This document shows, piece by piece, positions 1-9,060 of a stretch of 47,360 nt of DNA. The stretch lies in NCBI GenBank assembly GCA_017964485.1, contig JAGCRW010000070.1, positions 1 through 47,360 on the forward strand. The letters run 5' to 3'. The notes under the pieces were generated by a model that was not told the DNA's origin, made no database searches, and worked only from the letters and a program-made list of their open reading frames with translations. Position numbers and translations under genes: made by a program. The DNA comes from Muribaculaceae bacterium (GTDB lineage: Bacteria > Bacteroidota > Bacteroidia > Bacteroidales > Muribaculaceae). Each line of letters starts with the position of its first letter. Within the stretch, counting starts at the first letter, position 1.

Positions 1-570
1 AATCTGTGCTGCGGCATGATTTGGAACAGCAAGGGAATGCCCGACATCGCACAGCAATAGTCTGATGAACTTGAGCAGGCTCTGCTCAAAGCAAGCGACA
101 ACGGCAAATATCCCGTGATGTGCGACCAAAGCCCATGCCTCCATCAGATGCGAGAACACATGAAACAAATGAAGCCATTGGAACTCATGGAGTTCATTCA
201 CGACTATGTGGCTCAAGACTTGGAGTTCACGCCAACCGATGAACCCATCGCACTGCATCTAACCTGCTCCACACGCCTGATGAAGATTGATGACAAGATT
301 CTTGATCTCGCGAAGCGATGCACCAACAATGTTCTTGTTCCAGAGGGAGTTGGCTGCTGCGGCTTTGCTGGTGACAAGGGGTTCACTCATCCCGAGCTCA
401 ATGCCTATGCTCTACGCAAGCTCCGCCCTCAAATAGAGGCGGCAGGCATCAAACGCGGCTTCAGCAATAGCCGCACCTGCGAGATAGGCCTCACCACCCA
501 CAGTGGTGTGCCCTACCAATCGCTAATCTACTTGATTGATGAATGTACAACCATAAAAAATGACAAATAA
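1..570 (+). pseudogene. FAD/Fe-S oxidoreductase (D-lactate/glycolate dehydrogenase type), C-terminal end, interrupted by in-frame TAG
   Basis: Only the C-terminal Fe-S/CCG part is in the window; the gene starts upstream. Frame 1 is open from base 1 and reads a first cysteine-rich motif (LCCGMIWNSKGM), meets TAG at 58-60, and continues in the same frame to TAA at 568-570. The later part carries DQSPCLH, HLTCSTR and a second CCG motif (VGCCGFAGDKGF), then the family-like end SNSRTCEIGLTTHSG. Such cysteine motifs hold Fe-S clusters in membrane-associated lactate/glycolate oxidases that feed electrons to quinones. Homology on both sides of the TAG with no frame change indicates a nonsense substitution or a base error, not a gene boundary. 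An ATG at 115 could start only a 151-residue fragment. The TAA overlaps the next start (TAATG). Confidence 0.75.
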
Positions 571-1724
571 TGACTCAATCTAAACGACTCCTCTCCCTCG
601 ACATATTGCGAGGCATAACAATAGCCGGAATGCTCCTGGTCAACAACCCAGGAACATGGGAGCATATCTATACCCCATTGGAGCATGCCGAATGGATTGG
701 GCTCACTCCCACCGACTTAGTATTCCCATTCTTCATGTTTGTGATGGGAGTGTCGATGTATTTCTCACTACGAAAATATAACTTCTCCTTCTCAGGAAAA
801 GTATTCTATAAGATTTTAAAGCGAACCATCATCCTCTTCCTCATAGGATGGATGGTGCAGTGGTTCGGCATGTGGCTGAGAGGGCTTTATAAACCCGAGT
901 CACAGTTCTTTGCCGACATGTTTGGCAAACTCCGCATCCTCGGTGTGTTCCAGCGTCTGGCACTCGTTTATTTCTTCGGCTCAATGATTGCCGTGCTGTT
1001 CAAGACCAAGTTCATCCCCTGGATAATAGGCTTGTTGCTTGTCGCCTACGCTTTCATTTTGGGCTTTGGCAACGGATATGAATTCTCGCTTGAGAACATA
1101 CTCTCACGAGTTGATTGTGCCGTGCTTGGTGAAGACCATATGTATCACGAAAGCGCATACGGCACAAGCCTTGCGCTTGATCCCGAAGGCATACTTAGCA
1201 CCATCTCGTGCGTTGCGCACGTGCTGATAGGCTTTATGATAGGCAAATGCATCAACACCGTGAAGAATAACCGCGACCGCATTGTTGAGATTGCCGTGTG
1301 GGGAGCATTGATGCTGCTCGTGGGATGGCTGCTTCAATATGGCATACCATGCTGCAAGAAAGCGTGGACTTCGAGCTATGTGCTCATAACCTGCGGCATG
1401 GCTTCGTGCATCCTTGCGATGCTTATCTATGCCATCGACATCAAGGGGCACAACCGCTGGTGCCAGTTCTTCCAGGCATTTGGCATTAACCCGTTGTTCT
1501 GTTACCTAGTGGGGACGATACTCGCTATCGTTTTCGGTACAGTGCGTTTTGGCACCAATGCCGCTGGCGACCCTGTGACCATCAAGTCGCTAATCTACAA
1601 CGGTTGGAGTGCGATCACCACCACTCCCGAGGCAGCCTCTTGCCTATATGCCATCACCTTTGTACTTATAACCTGGTGCTTTGGCTACATTTTGTATAAG
1701 AAAAAAATATATATAAAAATTTAA
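570..1724 (+). CDS. murT: MurT-like inner-membrane MurNAc transporter (DUF5009/HGSNAT-like family)
   Basis: This 384-residue polytopic membrane protein opens with the family signature SLDILRGITIAGMLLVNN and then about ten hydrophobic segments, ending in a short basic tail. The fold family is that of heparan-alpha-glucosaminide N-acetyltransferase and YeiB-like acyltransferases. In Tannerella forsythia a member immediately upstream of murK and murQ is the proposed inner-membrane transporter of N-acetylmuramic acid. Here the same order murT-murK-murQ is present, with 12 nt to the next gene, so transport of MurNAc is the favoured role. The start overlaps the preceding stop by one base (TAATG), so translational coupling is likely. 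The sequence alone cannot exclude sugar acetyltransferase activity. Confidence 0.78.
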   Translation: MTQSKRLLSLDILRGITIAGMLLVNNPGTWEHIYTPLEHAEWIGLTPTDLVFPFFMFVMGVSMYFSLRKYNFSFSGKVFYKILKRTIILFLIGWMVQWFGMWLRGLYKPESQFFADMFGKLRILGVFQRLALVYFFGSMIAVLFKTKFIPWIIGLLLVAYAFILGFGNGYEFSLENILSRVDCAVLGEDHMYHESAYGTSLALDPEGILSTISCVAHVLIGFMIGKCINTVKNNRDRIVEIAVWGALMLLVGWLLQYGIPCCKKAWTSSYVLITCGMASCILAMLIYAIDIKGHNRWCQFFQAFGINPLFCYLVGTILAIVFGTVRFGTNAAGDPVTIKSLIYNGWSAITTTPEAASCLYAITFVLITWCFGYILYKKKIYIKI

Positions 1725-1736
1725 AACAAGAACATT

Positions 1737-2579
1737 ATGATTTTAATTGCTGACAGCGGCTCCACCAAGATTGACTGGTGTCTGCTAAACGGAAAAAAGA
1801 AAGTAGCTCAAATCTTCACCACAGGCATGAACGCTTTGCTCATGACCGAAGAAGAGATGGCTGAGTGTATCATGAACGAACTCATGCCAAGTCTCAGAGG
1901 ATATGATGTTACCGAGATTTACTACTATGGCGCTGGCATCATCAGCGACGAGATCAAGAATCAGGTTATCAACGCCCTCAAGCGCAACATGCCTCACGTA
2001 AACAAGATTGAGGTTGACACCGACCTCCTTGGTGCTGCACGTGCGCTGTGCCAACGTGAGCCAGGTATCGCCTGCATCCTCGGCACCGGCAGCAACAGCT
2101 GCTACTACGACGGCGAGAAGGTGGTTGACAACGTGTCGCCACTGGGCTACATCCTCGGCGACGAGGGCAGCGGCGCAGTTCTTGGCAAACTCCTCGTGGG
2201 CGACGTCTTAAAGAAGCAACTCCCCGAACACCTGTGCGAGAAGTTCCTCAAGGAGTACAACCTCGACCGCACCACCATCATCGACCGCGTGTATCGCAAA
2301 CCTGCCGCCAACCGTTTCCTGGCGCAATTTGCTCCGTTCCTTGAGCACAACATCAACGAGCCATCTATCAAGGCTATCGTGATGCGCTCGTTCACCGACT
2401 TCTTTGTGCGCAATGTGGCAAATTACCCCAATTACAAGAAACTGCCTTGCAACTTCGTGGGTTCTATCGCACTGTTGCAAAAGGATGTACTCGTTGAGGC
2501 AGCCAACAAACTCGGCATCACCATTGGCAACATCATTCAAGCCCCAATGGAAGGCCTCATCAAGTATCACTCTAACTAA
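1737..2579 (+). CDS. murK: MurK-like N-acetylmuramic acid/N-acetylglucosamine kinase (BadF/BadG ATPase family)
   Basis: This 280-residue cytoplasmic ASKHA-fold sugar kinase has the phosphate-1 loop near residue 6 (DSGSTKIDW), the second phosphate-binding loop GTGSNS around residue 117 and the GDEGSGAVLGK segment near residue 140. The family phosphorylates amino sugars at O6 with ATP. Its position between murT and murQ matches the Tannerella murTKQ locus, where MurK makes MurNAc-6-P, the MurQ substrate. The length is typical for the family. An 85-nt gap containing a short 7-nt repeat array separates it from murQ. Whether it also accepts GlcNAc cannot be read from the sequence. Confidence 0.82.
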   Translation: MILIADSGSTKIDWCLLNGKKKVAQIFTTGMNALLMTEEEMAECIMNELMPSLRGYDVTEIYYYGAGIISDEIKNQVINALKRNMPHVNKIEVDTDLLGAARALCQREPGIACILGTGSNSCYYDGEKVVDNVSPLGYILGDEGSGAVLGKLLVGDVLKKQLPEHLCEKFLKEYNLDRTTIIDRVYRKPAANRFLAQFAPFLEHNINEPSIKAIVMRSFTDFFVRNVANYPNYKKLPCNFVGSIALLQKDVLVEAANKLGITIGNIIQAPMEGLIKYHSN

Positions 2580-2632
2580 TGCTGAATGCAGGAAGCAAAA
2601 GGCTGAATCTAAAATCTAGAACCTCTAGAAAA

Positions 2633-2660
2633 CTTAACACTTATAACTTAACACTTCATA
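2633..2660. repeat. Heptad array 1 (CTTAACA family)
   Basis: Four 7-nt units in register (CTTAACA, CTTATAA, CTTAACA, CTTCATA) end 4 nt before the murQ start codon. They are preceded by CTAGAA-rich sequence (2616-2630). The array is part of the murK-murQ gap. Confidence 0.7.
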
Positions 2661-2664
2661 AGTT

Positions 2665-3486
2665 ATGGCTTTTATAAAGATTAGCGAACAGCCCTCTCTT
2701 TACAACGACCTCGAGAAGAAGAGCGTGCATGAGCTCCTCACCGAGATTAATCAGGAGGACCACAAGGTGGCTGATGCCGTGCAGAAGGCGATACCACAAA
2801 TCGAAAAACTCGTCATAGGAATCGTTGAGCGCATGAAGCGCGGAGGACGCATCTTCTATATGGGAGCCGGCACCAGCGGACGCTTGGGTGTGCTCGATGC
2901 CAGCGAGATTCCACCCACCTTCGGCATGGCCCCAGGATGGATCATTGGCCTTATCGCTGGTGGCGACTACGCTCTGCGCAATGCCGTTGAGAATGCCGAG
3001 GATGACGAGGCTCAGGGCTGGAAAGACCTGCAGGAATACGACATCACCAGCAACGATACAGTGATCGGTATCGCCGCCAGTGGCACAACGCCCTATGTGA
3101 TTGGCGCCCTGCGTGATGCTCGTGCTCATGGCTGCCTCACCGCGGCCATCACCAGCAATCCCGACGCCCCAATTAGCGAGGCCGCCGAGATTCCCATCGA
3201 GATGATTGTTGGCCCCGAATACGTAACCGGCAGCAGCCGCATGAAGAGTGGCACTGGTCAAAAACTCATCTGCAACATGATTTCGACCAGCGTCATGATT
3301 CAAATGGGACGCGTCAAGGGCAACAAGATGGTGAACATGCAACTCACCAACAAGAAACTAGTAGATCGCGGCACACGCATGGTCGTAGAAGAGCTAGGAC
3401 TCAACTACGACGAGGCCAAGCGACTGCTCCTCCTTCACGGCAGCGTGAAGAAAGCCTGCGAAGCCTATCGCGGCATTGTTGAATAG
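2665..3486 (+). CDS. murQ: N-acetylmuramic acid 6-phosphate etherase
   Basis: MurQ cleaves the D-lactyl ether of MurNAc-6-P to give GlcNAc-6-P and D-lactate in the cytoplasm. The 273-residue protein has a SIS sugar-phosphate isomerase domain, with the phosphate-binding motif GAGTSGRLGVLDASE near residue 67; its final Glu is the expected catalytic residue. IAASGTTPYV and GSSRMKSGTGQK follow in the expected order, then a C-terminal helical segment. The length is slightly below the usual ~300 residues. It is third in the murT-murK-murQ set. It ends in TAG and is followed in the same frame by the SGNH gene 27 nt later. Confidence 0.93.
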   Translation: MAFIKISEQPSLYNDLEKKSVHELLTEINQEDHKVADAVQKAIPQIEKLVIGIVERMKRGGRIFYMGAGTSGRLGVLDASEIPPTFGMAPGWIIGLIAGGDYALRNAVENAEDDEAQGWKDLQEYDITSNDTVIGIAASGTTPYVIGALRDARAHGCLTAAITSNPDAPISEAAEIPIEMIVGPEYVTGSSRMKSGTGQKLICNMISTSVMIQMGRVKGNKMVNMQLTNKKLVDRGTRMVVEELGLNYDEAKRLLLLHGSVKKACEAYRGIVE

Positions 3487-3513
3487 ATTTCTCCACAACA
3501 AAATAATGCTATT

Positions 3514-4290
3514 ATGAAACGTTTTTTGATTCTATTAATTGCCGCTATCACAACTATAACTGCACTGCAAGCGCAGCCACCTGAGCGCACCGCCAATCAG
3601 GACAAATACTACGTGCGTCGAGCAACACACTTCGACGACCTGCCCGTCTATCGCCACGACATTATCATGCTGGGCAACAGCCTCACCGACGGCGCCGAGT
3701 GGAACGAGTTGTTCCACAACCCGAATGTCAAGAACCGCGGCATCATTGGCGACATCGTGCAAGGACTATATGAGCGCATGGAGCCGATTCTCCAAGGCCA
3801 GCCACGCAAGATTTTCATCCTCAGCGGCGTGAATGACGTGTCGCACGGCGTTGATGGCGACAGCATAGGAAGAGCGATGGAAAAACTCATCGTCCTCATT
3901 AAGGAGCGCTCGCCTCGCACCAAAATCTACCTGCAGTCGATGCTGCCGTTCAATACCGACGTGCAGATGTGGAAACTCCTCAAAGACCGCGAGCAAGTGG
4001 TAATCGACGGCAACCGGGCTATGGAAGAGGTGTGTAAGCGCCAAGGCGTAACTTGGATTAACCTCTACCCTCTCTTCGTTGACAAGAATGGCAAGCTCCG
4101 CGAAGACCTCACCAACGACGGCCTCCATCTGCTGGGGCCTGGCTACATCATCTGGCGAGATGCAATCAAGGATTATATCAATGACAAAGGGCATCCAGGC
4201 ATAGGACATCCCGGTAAAGGACGCCCCGGCAAAGGACATCCAAGAAAGCATCACAAGCCAAGAAGACATGGAAAGTTTAGAAGATTCTAG
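3514..4290 (+). CDS. Secreted SGNH/GDSL hydrolase with Gly-His-Pro-Lys repeat tail
   Basis: The 258-residue protein begins with a signal peptide (about residues 1-20, ending near ALQAQ), so it should act in the periplasm or outside. The four SGNH blocks are present: GNSLTDG (nucleophile Ser), RGIIGDIVQG (oxyanion Gly), LSGVNDVSHG (Asn) and NDGLHL (Asp and His). Members are esterases or lipases, often sugar O-acetylesterases; the substrate is not evident. The last ~33 residues are a basic low-complexity tail built from imperfect GHPGKGRPG repeats, unusual for the family. It follows murQ by 27 nt and so may belong to the MurNAc operon, for example as a deacetylase of O-acetylated glycan. Confidence 0.82.
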   Translation: MKRFLILLIAAITTITALQAQPPERTANQDKYYVRRATHFDDLPVYRHDIIMLGNSLTDGAEWNELFHNPNVKNRGIIGDIVQGLYERMEPILQGQPRKIFILSGVNDVSHGVDGDSIGRAMEKLIVLIKERSPRTKIYLQSMLPFNTDVQMWKLLKDREQVVIDGNRAMEEVCKRQGVTWINLYPLFVDKNGKLREDLTNDGLHLLGPGYIIWRDAIKDYINDKGHPGIGHPGKGRPGKGHPRKHHKPRRHGKFRRF

Positions 4291-4315
4291 ACACTATACA
4301 ATCAATCCTATATAA

Positions 4316-4350
4316 CAGAAAAAGACTCCTTTTCGGGAGTCTTTTTTCTG
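4316..4350 (+). terminator. Bidirectional intrinsic terminator between SGNH gene and tRNA-His
   Basis: A strong palindrome with arms at 4316-4329 and 4336-4350 (one extra T in the right arm) has T-runs in both directions. It can end the mur/SGNH transcript on the + strand and the tRNA-His transcript on the - strand, whose CCA end is at 4351. Confidence 0.85.
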
Positions 4351-4428
<78 letters not shown>

Positions 4429-4449
4429 GTGTTTTTTCAATTGCGACTG

Positions 4450-4481
4450 CAAAGGTAAGCGTTTTTTTTATTCTGTGCAAC
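4450..4481 (-). promoter_or_regulatory. Promoter of tRNA-His
   Basis: On the minus strand GTTG (4481-4478), 20 nt, then TACCTTTG (4457-4450) matches the Bacteroidota -33/-7 pattern. Transcription would begin about 15 nt before the tRNA. Confidence 0.75.
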
Positions 4482-4538
4482 ACTTGCCTGATTTTTTTTA
4501 GGTTTTCACCATTTTTTCATCGCAGTTTTTATAATGGA

Positions 4539-5705
4539 TCAGATTTTATCATCAAGATTTACCCGCTGTCCCATACAATAGACAGCATGCAGTTTTAAGT
4601 CTTTTTCGAGGATAAGAATATCGGCATCCTTGCCGCGTTGCAGCGAGCCTTTGCGGTCATACACGCCCATAATTCTCGCAGGAGTCTCGGCAACCATGCG
4701 GCAAGCATCCTGCAAAGGAATATCGGCCATGTGCACTGCTGTGGCAATAAGTCGGTCCATCGTGGCGATGCTGCCAGCGAGTGCCGAACGGTCGGCGAGT
4801 TTGCACACCCCGTCTTCAATGATAACACGAGGGTCAAACGCCTTATTGCTGTCGCTGGCCGCCACAGCCAGGGCATCGGTCACCATAGCCGTGCGCTCCA
4901 CGCCCTTTGTGTGATACACAAGTTTGAGCAAAGTGGGTGGCACATGTATGCCGTCGGCAATCATCTCAACGGTCATATTCTCCATCAGATATACTGCTTC
5001 GACAGTGCCGGCATGCTTAAACTCGCGCACATTGTGGAAGCCAGGCATACCGTTATAGAAATGTGTGGCATGAGTGTAGCCTGCCTCATAAGCCGACTTC
5101 ACGTCATCATACTCGGCTGCGGTGTGAGCGATTGAAGGTAACACATCCTTATCGGTGAGGTATTTGCCCATCTCAATCACGCCAGGCAGTTCGGGGGCCG
5201 AATCCCAGCGCTTGATGCAGTTATAGTCTTCCACCACGTGCTCATACTCGTTGGGGTCAGGAAGTCGAATGAGCTCAGGCATCTGGGCACCAGCTTTCAA
5301 GGGGTTGAAATATGGTCCCTCGAGGTGAAGCCCCAACACGCCGCTGAAAGGATCTTCAATCAGCTCGTCGCATGTCTGCGCGGCAGCCTCAATCATAGGC
5401 AACGATGCCGACGACAAAGTGGGGAATATCGCAGTAGTGCCATGCTTGCGGTGAGCCATCACGGCAGTCTTAAACGCCTCTTCTGTTCCCTCCATGAAGT
5501 CTCGGCCGCCTCCACCATGGCAGTGTAGCTCAATGCCGCCAGGAACAACATACATACCCAGAGCGTTTATAGCGGTTTCGGCACGCGGCTCGATGTGGCT
5601 GTTCTTGCGAATCTCCACAATGCGGGAGTCTTCAAATAGCAGCGAGCCACCATTAATCCACCCCGATGGGGTAAGAATATTACCGTTATAAATCTGGGTT
5701 AACAT
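4539..5705 (-). CDS. nagA: N-acetylglucosamine-6-phosphate deacetylase
   Basis: NagA hydrolyses GlcNAc-6-P to GlcN-6-P and acetate in the cytosol. The 388-residue amidohydrolase shows the metal-site motif LHCHGGGGRDF near residue 60, the LHLEGPYFNP block near 128, histidines in SIAHTAAE and THATHFYNGM, and the late MVTDAL and LAGSIATMDR blocks around the catalytic Asp. Length is normal for the family. It is transcribed alone, opposite to murTKQ, but supplies the next step after MurQ. A -7 element TACCTTTG (5776-5769 on the minus strand) lies about 65 nt upstream of the start. Confidence 0.95.
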   Translation of the reverse strand: MLTQIYNGNILTPSGWINGGSLLFEDSRIVEIRKNSHIEPRAETAINALGMYVVPGGIELHCHGGGGRDFMEGTEEAFKTAVMAHRKHGTTAIFPTLSSASLPMIEAAAQTCDELIEDPFSGVLGLHLEGPYFNPLKAGAQMPELIRLPDPNEYEHVVEDYNCIKRWDSAPELPGVIEMGKYLTDKDVLPSIAHTAAEYDDVKSAYEAGYTHATHFYNGMPGFHNVREFKHAGTVEAVYLMENMTVEMIADGIHVPPTLLKLVYHTKGVERTAMVTDALAVAASDSNKAFDPRVIIEDGVCKLADRSALAGSIATMDRLIATAVHMADIPLQDACRMVAETPARIMGVYDRKGSLQRGKDADILILEKDLKLHAVYCMGQRVNLDDKI

Positions 5706-5768
5706 GTAAAAAAGTGCGTGTTTTCTATTGAATGCATCAAGGCCAAAGTGCCTCTAAAAATCTTTTTA

Positions 5769-5800
5769 CAAAGGTAATACATTTTTTTTAAACAAACACA
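5769..5800 (-). promoter_or_regulatory. Probable nagA promoter
   Basis: TACCTTTG on the minus strand (5776-5769) is a perfect -7 element. Only a weak -33 match (TGTG, 5800-5797) lies 20 nt further upstream. Confidence 0.55.
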
Positions 5801-5913
5801 AAAAATTAGAAAATAATCTATAACGAATGTAAAATCGCCTCAACTCACCTACCCAAAAGCCACCAAACAACCAAAAAACGACTTTAAATGCAATCAGTTT
5901 GAAGTTTTTGTTG

Positions 5914-5921
5914 TATTTTTG
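5914..5921 (+). promoter_or_regulatory. -7 element upstream of pepT
   Basis: TATTTTTG fits TAnnTTTG about 43 nt before the pepT ATG. No convincing -33 element lies at the right distance. Confidence 0.5.
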
Positions 5922-5964
5922 CAAGAAAATAAGACGAAACAATTCATTAACTAAAAATATCACT

Positions 5965-7188
5965 ATGACACCATTAATTGAACGCTTTTTAAAGTATGTG
6001 AAGTTTGAAACCACAAGTGACGAGAACACTGGCGTAACGCCCTCTACCCCAACCCAGATGGTCTTTGCCAAGGAGTTGAAGAAAGACTTGGAAGCCATGG
6101 GGTTGAGCGAGGTGGAACTTGACGATAATGGCTACCTCTATGCCACCCTGCCTGCCAACACCGACAAGGCTATACCCACAATAGGTTTCATCGCCCACAT
6201 GGACACTGCTCCCGACATGAGTGGCAAGGACGTTAAGCCACGCATCATCGAGAAATATGCTGGAGGCCCCATCACCCTTAACGAAAAAGAGGGCATCGTG
6301 CTTGACCCAGCGCAGTTCCCCGAACTTGACGACCACATTGGCCAAGACCTTATTGTCACCGACGGTACTACCCTGCTCGGCGCCGACGACAAAGCGGGCA
6401 TCGCAGAAATTGTCTCTGCTATCGAATGGTTCCAGCAGCATCCTGAGGTAAAGCACGGCAAGATTCGTATCGGTTTCAACCCCGACGAGGAGATTGGTCT
6501 CGGAGCGCACAAGTTTGACGTGGAGAAATTCGGTTGTGACTGGGCCTACACCATGGACGGCGGTGCTGAGGGCGAATTGGAGTTTGAGAACTTCAACGCC
6601 GCAAGCGCCAAAATCACCATCAAGGGCCTTAACGTGCATCCAGGAATGGCTAAGAACAAAATGATCAACGCCATACTCGTTGGAAACAAGTTGATGTCTC
6701 TCCTTCCCGAGAGCCAGACTCCAGCCACCACCGAGAAATATGAGGGTTTCTACCATATCGTAGGCATCGAGGGAACTGTTGAGGAGTGCAAACTCACCTA
6801 TATCATACGCGATCACGACCGCAAGCGCTTTGAGGAGCGCAAGGCCGAGGTTGAGCGTGTCGTGGCATTCATCAACGGCACCTACGGCGACATCGCGACA
6901 GTAGAACTCAAAGACCAGTACTACAACATGCGCGAGATGATTGAGCCAGTGATGCACATCATCGAGACTGCCGAGCAAGCCATGGAGCGCGCAGGTGTGA
7001 AACCCAAAGTGCAGCCAATTCGCGGCGGAACCGACGGCGCGCAGCTCTCGTTCAAGAACCTGCCTTGCCCCAACATCTTCGCTGGCGGCATGAACATGCA
7101 CGGCCGCTACGAGTACGTCTCAATTCAGGCAATGGAAAAAGCCATGATGACAGTAGTAGAAATCGCCAAAATCGTAGCTGAGAAATAA
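5965..7188 (+). CDS. pepT: Peptidase T (tripeptide aminopeptidase)
   Basis: PepT removes the N-terminal residue from tripeptides in the cytoplasm. The M20-family zinc peptidase is 407 residues with the ATG at 5965; an earlier in-frame ATG (5899) would add a lysine-rich, non-conserved stretch overlapping the promoter. Key sites are IAHMDTAPD (metal His and Asp), [12 protein letters not shown] (bridging Asp), [14 protein letters not shown] (catalytic Glu pair) and the C-terminal [17 protein letters not shown] and [11 protein letters not shown] blocks. It is monocistronic: a -7 element TATTTTTG is at 5914-5921 and a terminator follows. Confidence 0.95.
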   Translation: MTPLIERFLKYVKFETTSDENTGVTPSTPTQMVFAKELKKDLEAMGLSEVELDDNGYLYATLPANTDKAIPTIGFIAHMDTAPDMSGKDVKPRIIEKYAGGPITLNEKEGIVLDPAQFPELDDHIGQDLIVTDGTTLLGADDKAGIAEIVSAIEWFQQHPEVKHGKIRIGFNPDEEIGLGAHKFDVEKFGCDWAYTMDGGAEGELEFENFNAASAKITIKGLNVHPGMAKNKMINAILVGNKLMSLLPESQTPATTEKYEGFYHIVGIEGTVEECKLTYIIRDHDRKRFEERKAEVERVVAFINGTYGDIATVELKDQYYNMREMIEPVMHIIETAEQAMERAGVKPKVQPIRGGTDGAQLSFKNLPCPNIFAGGMNMHGRYEYVSIQAMEKAMMTVVEIAKIVAEK

Positions 7189-7241
7189 TAACACTCGTCT
7201 TTTGTTGCATCAAACAACCATAAAGACAAACAATTATCTAT

Positions 7242-7272
7242 ATTCCCAGGGCCCTGCCTTGGGAATGTTTTT
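7242..7272 (+). terminator. Intrinsic terminator after pepT
   Basis: Arms ATTCCCAGGG and CCTTGGGAAT (7242-7266) form a 9/10-paired hairpin followed by GTTTTTA. Confidence 0.75.
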
Positions 7273-7335
7273 ATACATAGAATAGACAAAAAAGATTCAA
7301 ATTTCAGAAAAAAATTTTTTTTCTCTAGAATAATG

Positions 7336-7366
7336 GTTGCTATAAAATGATTTTTGTGTAACTTTG
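7336..7366 (+). promoter_or_regulatory. Promoter of nnr
   Basis: GTTG (7336-7339), 19 nt, TAACTTTG (7359-7366). The start codon lies about 95 nt downstream. Confidence 0.65.
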
Positions 7367-7460
7367 TGGTTTAAAATGAAAAAATGGGCCATTTTCTTTA
7401 TTTTACCAAAATCACCTTTGTGAAATGGCTATTGCGTAACGACAAAACGAGTAAACGGAT

Positions 7461-8990
7461 ATGAAGATATTTACCAACGAGGCAATCAAGAAAATAGATC
7501 GAGAGACTATAGCAAATGAAGGCATTACCGAGCTGGAGCTGATGGAGCGTGCGGCATCGGCAGTGACCTACGAGATAATGTCGCGATGGCGCACCAACAA
7601 GCGCATTATCATCTTCGCCGGCCCAGGCAACAACGGCGGCGACGCTCTGGCGGTGGCGCGCATGCTCTATGAGCAGGGCTACCACCCCGAGGTGTTCTTG
7701 TTTAACATACGCTCATCAAATCTGAGCGAGTGCTGTGCTGCCAACCGCGAGCGCCTACTAGAGATGGGCGACATCGATTTCACTGAGATTATCGACAACT
7801 TCAACCCACCCGAACTGGGCCCTAACGATGTTGTTATCGATGGCCTCTTTGGTTCGGGTCTTCACAGCCCGCTTAGGGGCGGTTACACCTCGCTGGTTCA
7901 GTATATCAACAATAGCGAGGCTTTCATAGTCGCCATCGACATGCCTTCGGGCCTGTTCTGCGAATGGAACGAGGGCATCGACCGCCGCAATATTATTCGT
8001 GCTGACCTCACCCTCACCTTTGGCGCCAAGAAGTTGTCGTTCTTCTTCAGCGAGAATGCTGAGTGCATAGGTGAATGCATAGTGCTTGATATCGACCTCA
8101 GCCCTACTGCCATCGCAGCCACACCTGCCGACTTTTACCTCATCGAGAAAGAAGACGTGAAGGAGATGCTGCAGCCTCTAGACCCGTTTATCAACAAATA
8201 TGACAACGGAACGCTCTACCTCGTGGCAGGAAGCTACGGCATGATGGGAGCCGCCATACTCGCAGCACGTGGAGCGCTGCGCATAGGTGCCGGGCTAGTC
8301 ACCGTGCATGGTCCTGCAACCGCCAACACCATCATGCAGACGGCATGCCCCGAGGCACTCTTTGAGGCCGACAACAGCGACGAATGCACTACAACTATCA
8401 ACATCAAGCGACGCTACAGCGTGGTGGCACTAGGTCCTGGCATGGGCACCAACGATGAGACAATCGACGCCATTGACCATTTCCTGAAGAACTATCGCAA
8501 GCCGTGTCTGCTCGACGCCGACGCTCTAAACTGCATAGCCGCCCGCCCAATGCTTCTGCGTAGCATACACAAGGGGTCAATCATCACCCCTCACACGGGC
8601 GAGTTTGACCGTCTGTTCCAAAACTCAAGCGAGCGCAACATCACCGACGAGAGTCGCCTCAAACGAGCCATCAACGTGTCGAAGAACCACAACATCACCA
8701 TAGTTCTCAAGGGTCACTACACCATGACGGTGCGCCCCGACGGCAAAGTATATATCAACAGCAGTGGCAACCCTGGCATGGCGACAGCAGGCAGCGGCGA
8801 CGTGCTCACAGGCATCATCTCTGGATTGATTGCCCAAGGTTACTCACCCGACAGCAGCGTGTGGATGGGAGTCTTTATTCATGGCCACGCCGGCGATCTA
8901 GCACTAACTAGACAAGGCGAACAAAGCCTCATCGCAAGCGATATTGTGGACAACATTGGTCCTGCTATTATGGATATAAAACTTAAGTGA
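7461..8990 (+). CDS. nnr: Bifunctional NAD(P)H-hydrate epimerase / ADP-dependent dehydratase
   Basis: This cytosolic repair enzyme restores NADH and NADPH damaged by hydration. The 509 residues hold an N-terminal epimerase domain (about 1-215; NNGGDALAVARML near residue 53, DGLFGSGL near 129) and a C-terminal ribokinase-like dehydratase (about 230-509; AGSYGMMGAA, LGPGMG, ITPHTGEFDRL, AGSGDVLTGIISG). The fused arrangement is the usual bacterial one. Its last codons and the TGA stop (8988-8990) lie inside a 7-nt repeat array, so the exact C-terminus (KLK) is set by repeat sequence. Confidence 0.95.
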   Translation: MKIFTNEAIKKIDRETIANEGITELELMERAASAVTYEIMSRWRTNKRIIIFAGPGNNGGDALAVARMLYEQGYHPEVFLFNIRSSNLSECCAANRERLLEMGDIDFTEIIDNFNPPELGPNDVVIDGLFGSGLHSPLRGGYTSLVQYINNSEAFIVAIDMPSGLFCEWNEGIDRRNIIRADLTLTFGAKKLSFFFSENAECIGECIVLDIDLSPTAIAATPADFYLIEKEDVKEMLQPLDPFINKYDNGTLYLVAGSYGMMGAAILAARGALRIGAGLVTVHGPATANTIMQTACPEALFEADNSDECTTTINIKRRYSVVALGPGMGTNDETIDAIDHFLKNYRKPCLLDADALNCIAARPMLLRSIHKGSIITPHTGEFDRLFQNSSERNITDESRLKRAINVSKNHNITIVLKGHYTMTVRPDGKVYINSSGNPGMATAGSGDVLTGIISGLIAQGYSPDSSVWMGVFIHGHAGDLALTRQGEQSLIASDIVDNIGPAIMDIKLK

Positions 8991-9060
8991 TAAGTGTTAA
9001 GTTTTAAGTGTTAAGTATCAAGTAATTCTAGATGATCTAGAATATCTAGAACTTCTAGAA
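8983..9060. repeat. Composite array 2: six heptads (TTAAGTG family) plus four CTAGA 9-mers
   Basis: Heptads TTAAGTG, ATAAGTG, TTAAGTT, TTAAGTG, TTAAGTA and TCAAGTA occupy 8983-9024 in perfect register. Four 9-mers (ATTCTAGAT, GATCTAGAA, TATCTAGAA, CTTCTAGAA) follow at 9025-9060. The nnr TGA lies within the first units. The reverse complement has the same layout as array 1 (CTAGA block, then CTTAACA units). Confidence 0.8.

Noticed and set aside
2656-3342. 228-codon frame antisense to murQ
   Set aside because: murQ is clear and the antisense product is a compositional shadow.
3484-3516. MurQ-SGNH read-through fusion
   Set aside because: The two frames coincide across the TAG, but MurQ ends at a normal length and the SGNH protein begins with a complete signal peptide.
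5989-7101. 370-codon open frame antisense to pepT
   Set aside because: It is a shadow of pepT codon bias: His/Val/Leu-rich translation, no start context, and pepT is unambiguous.
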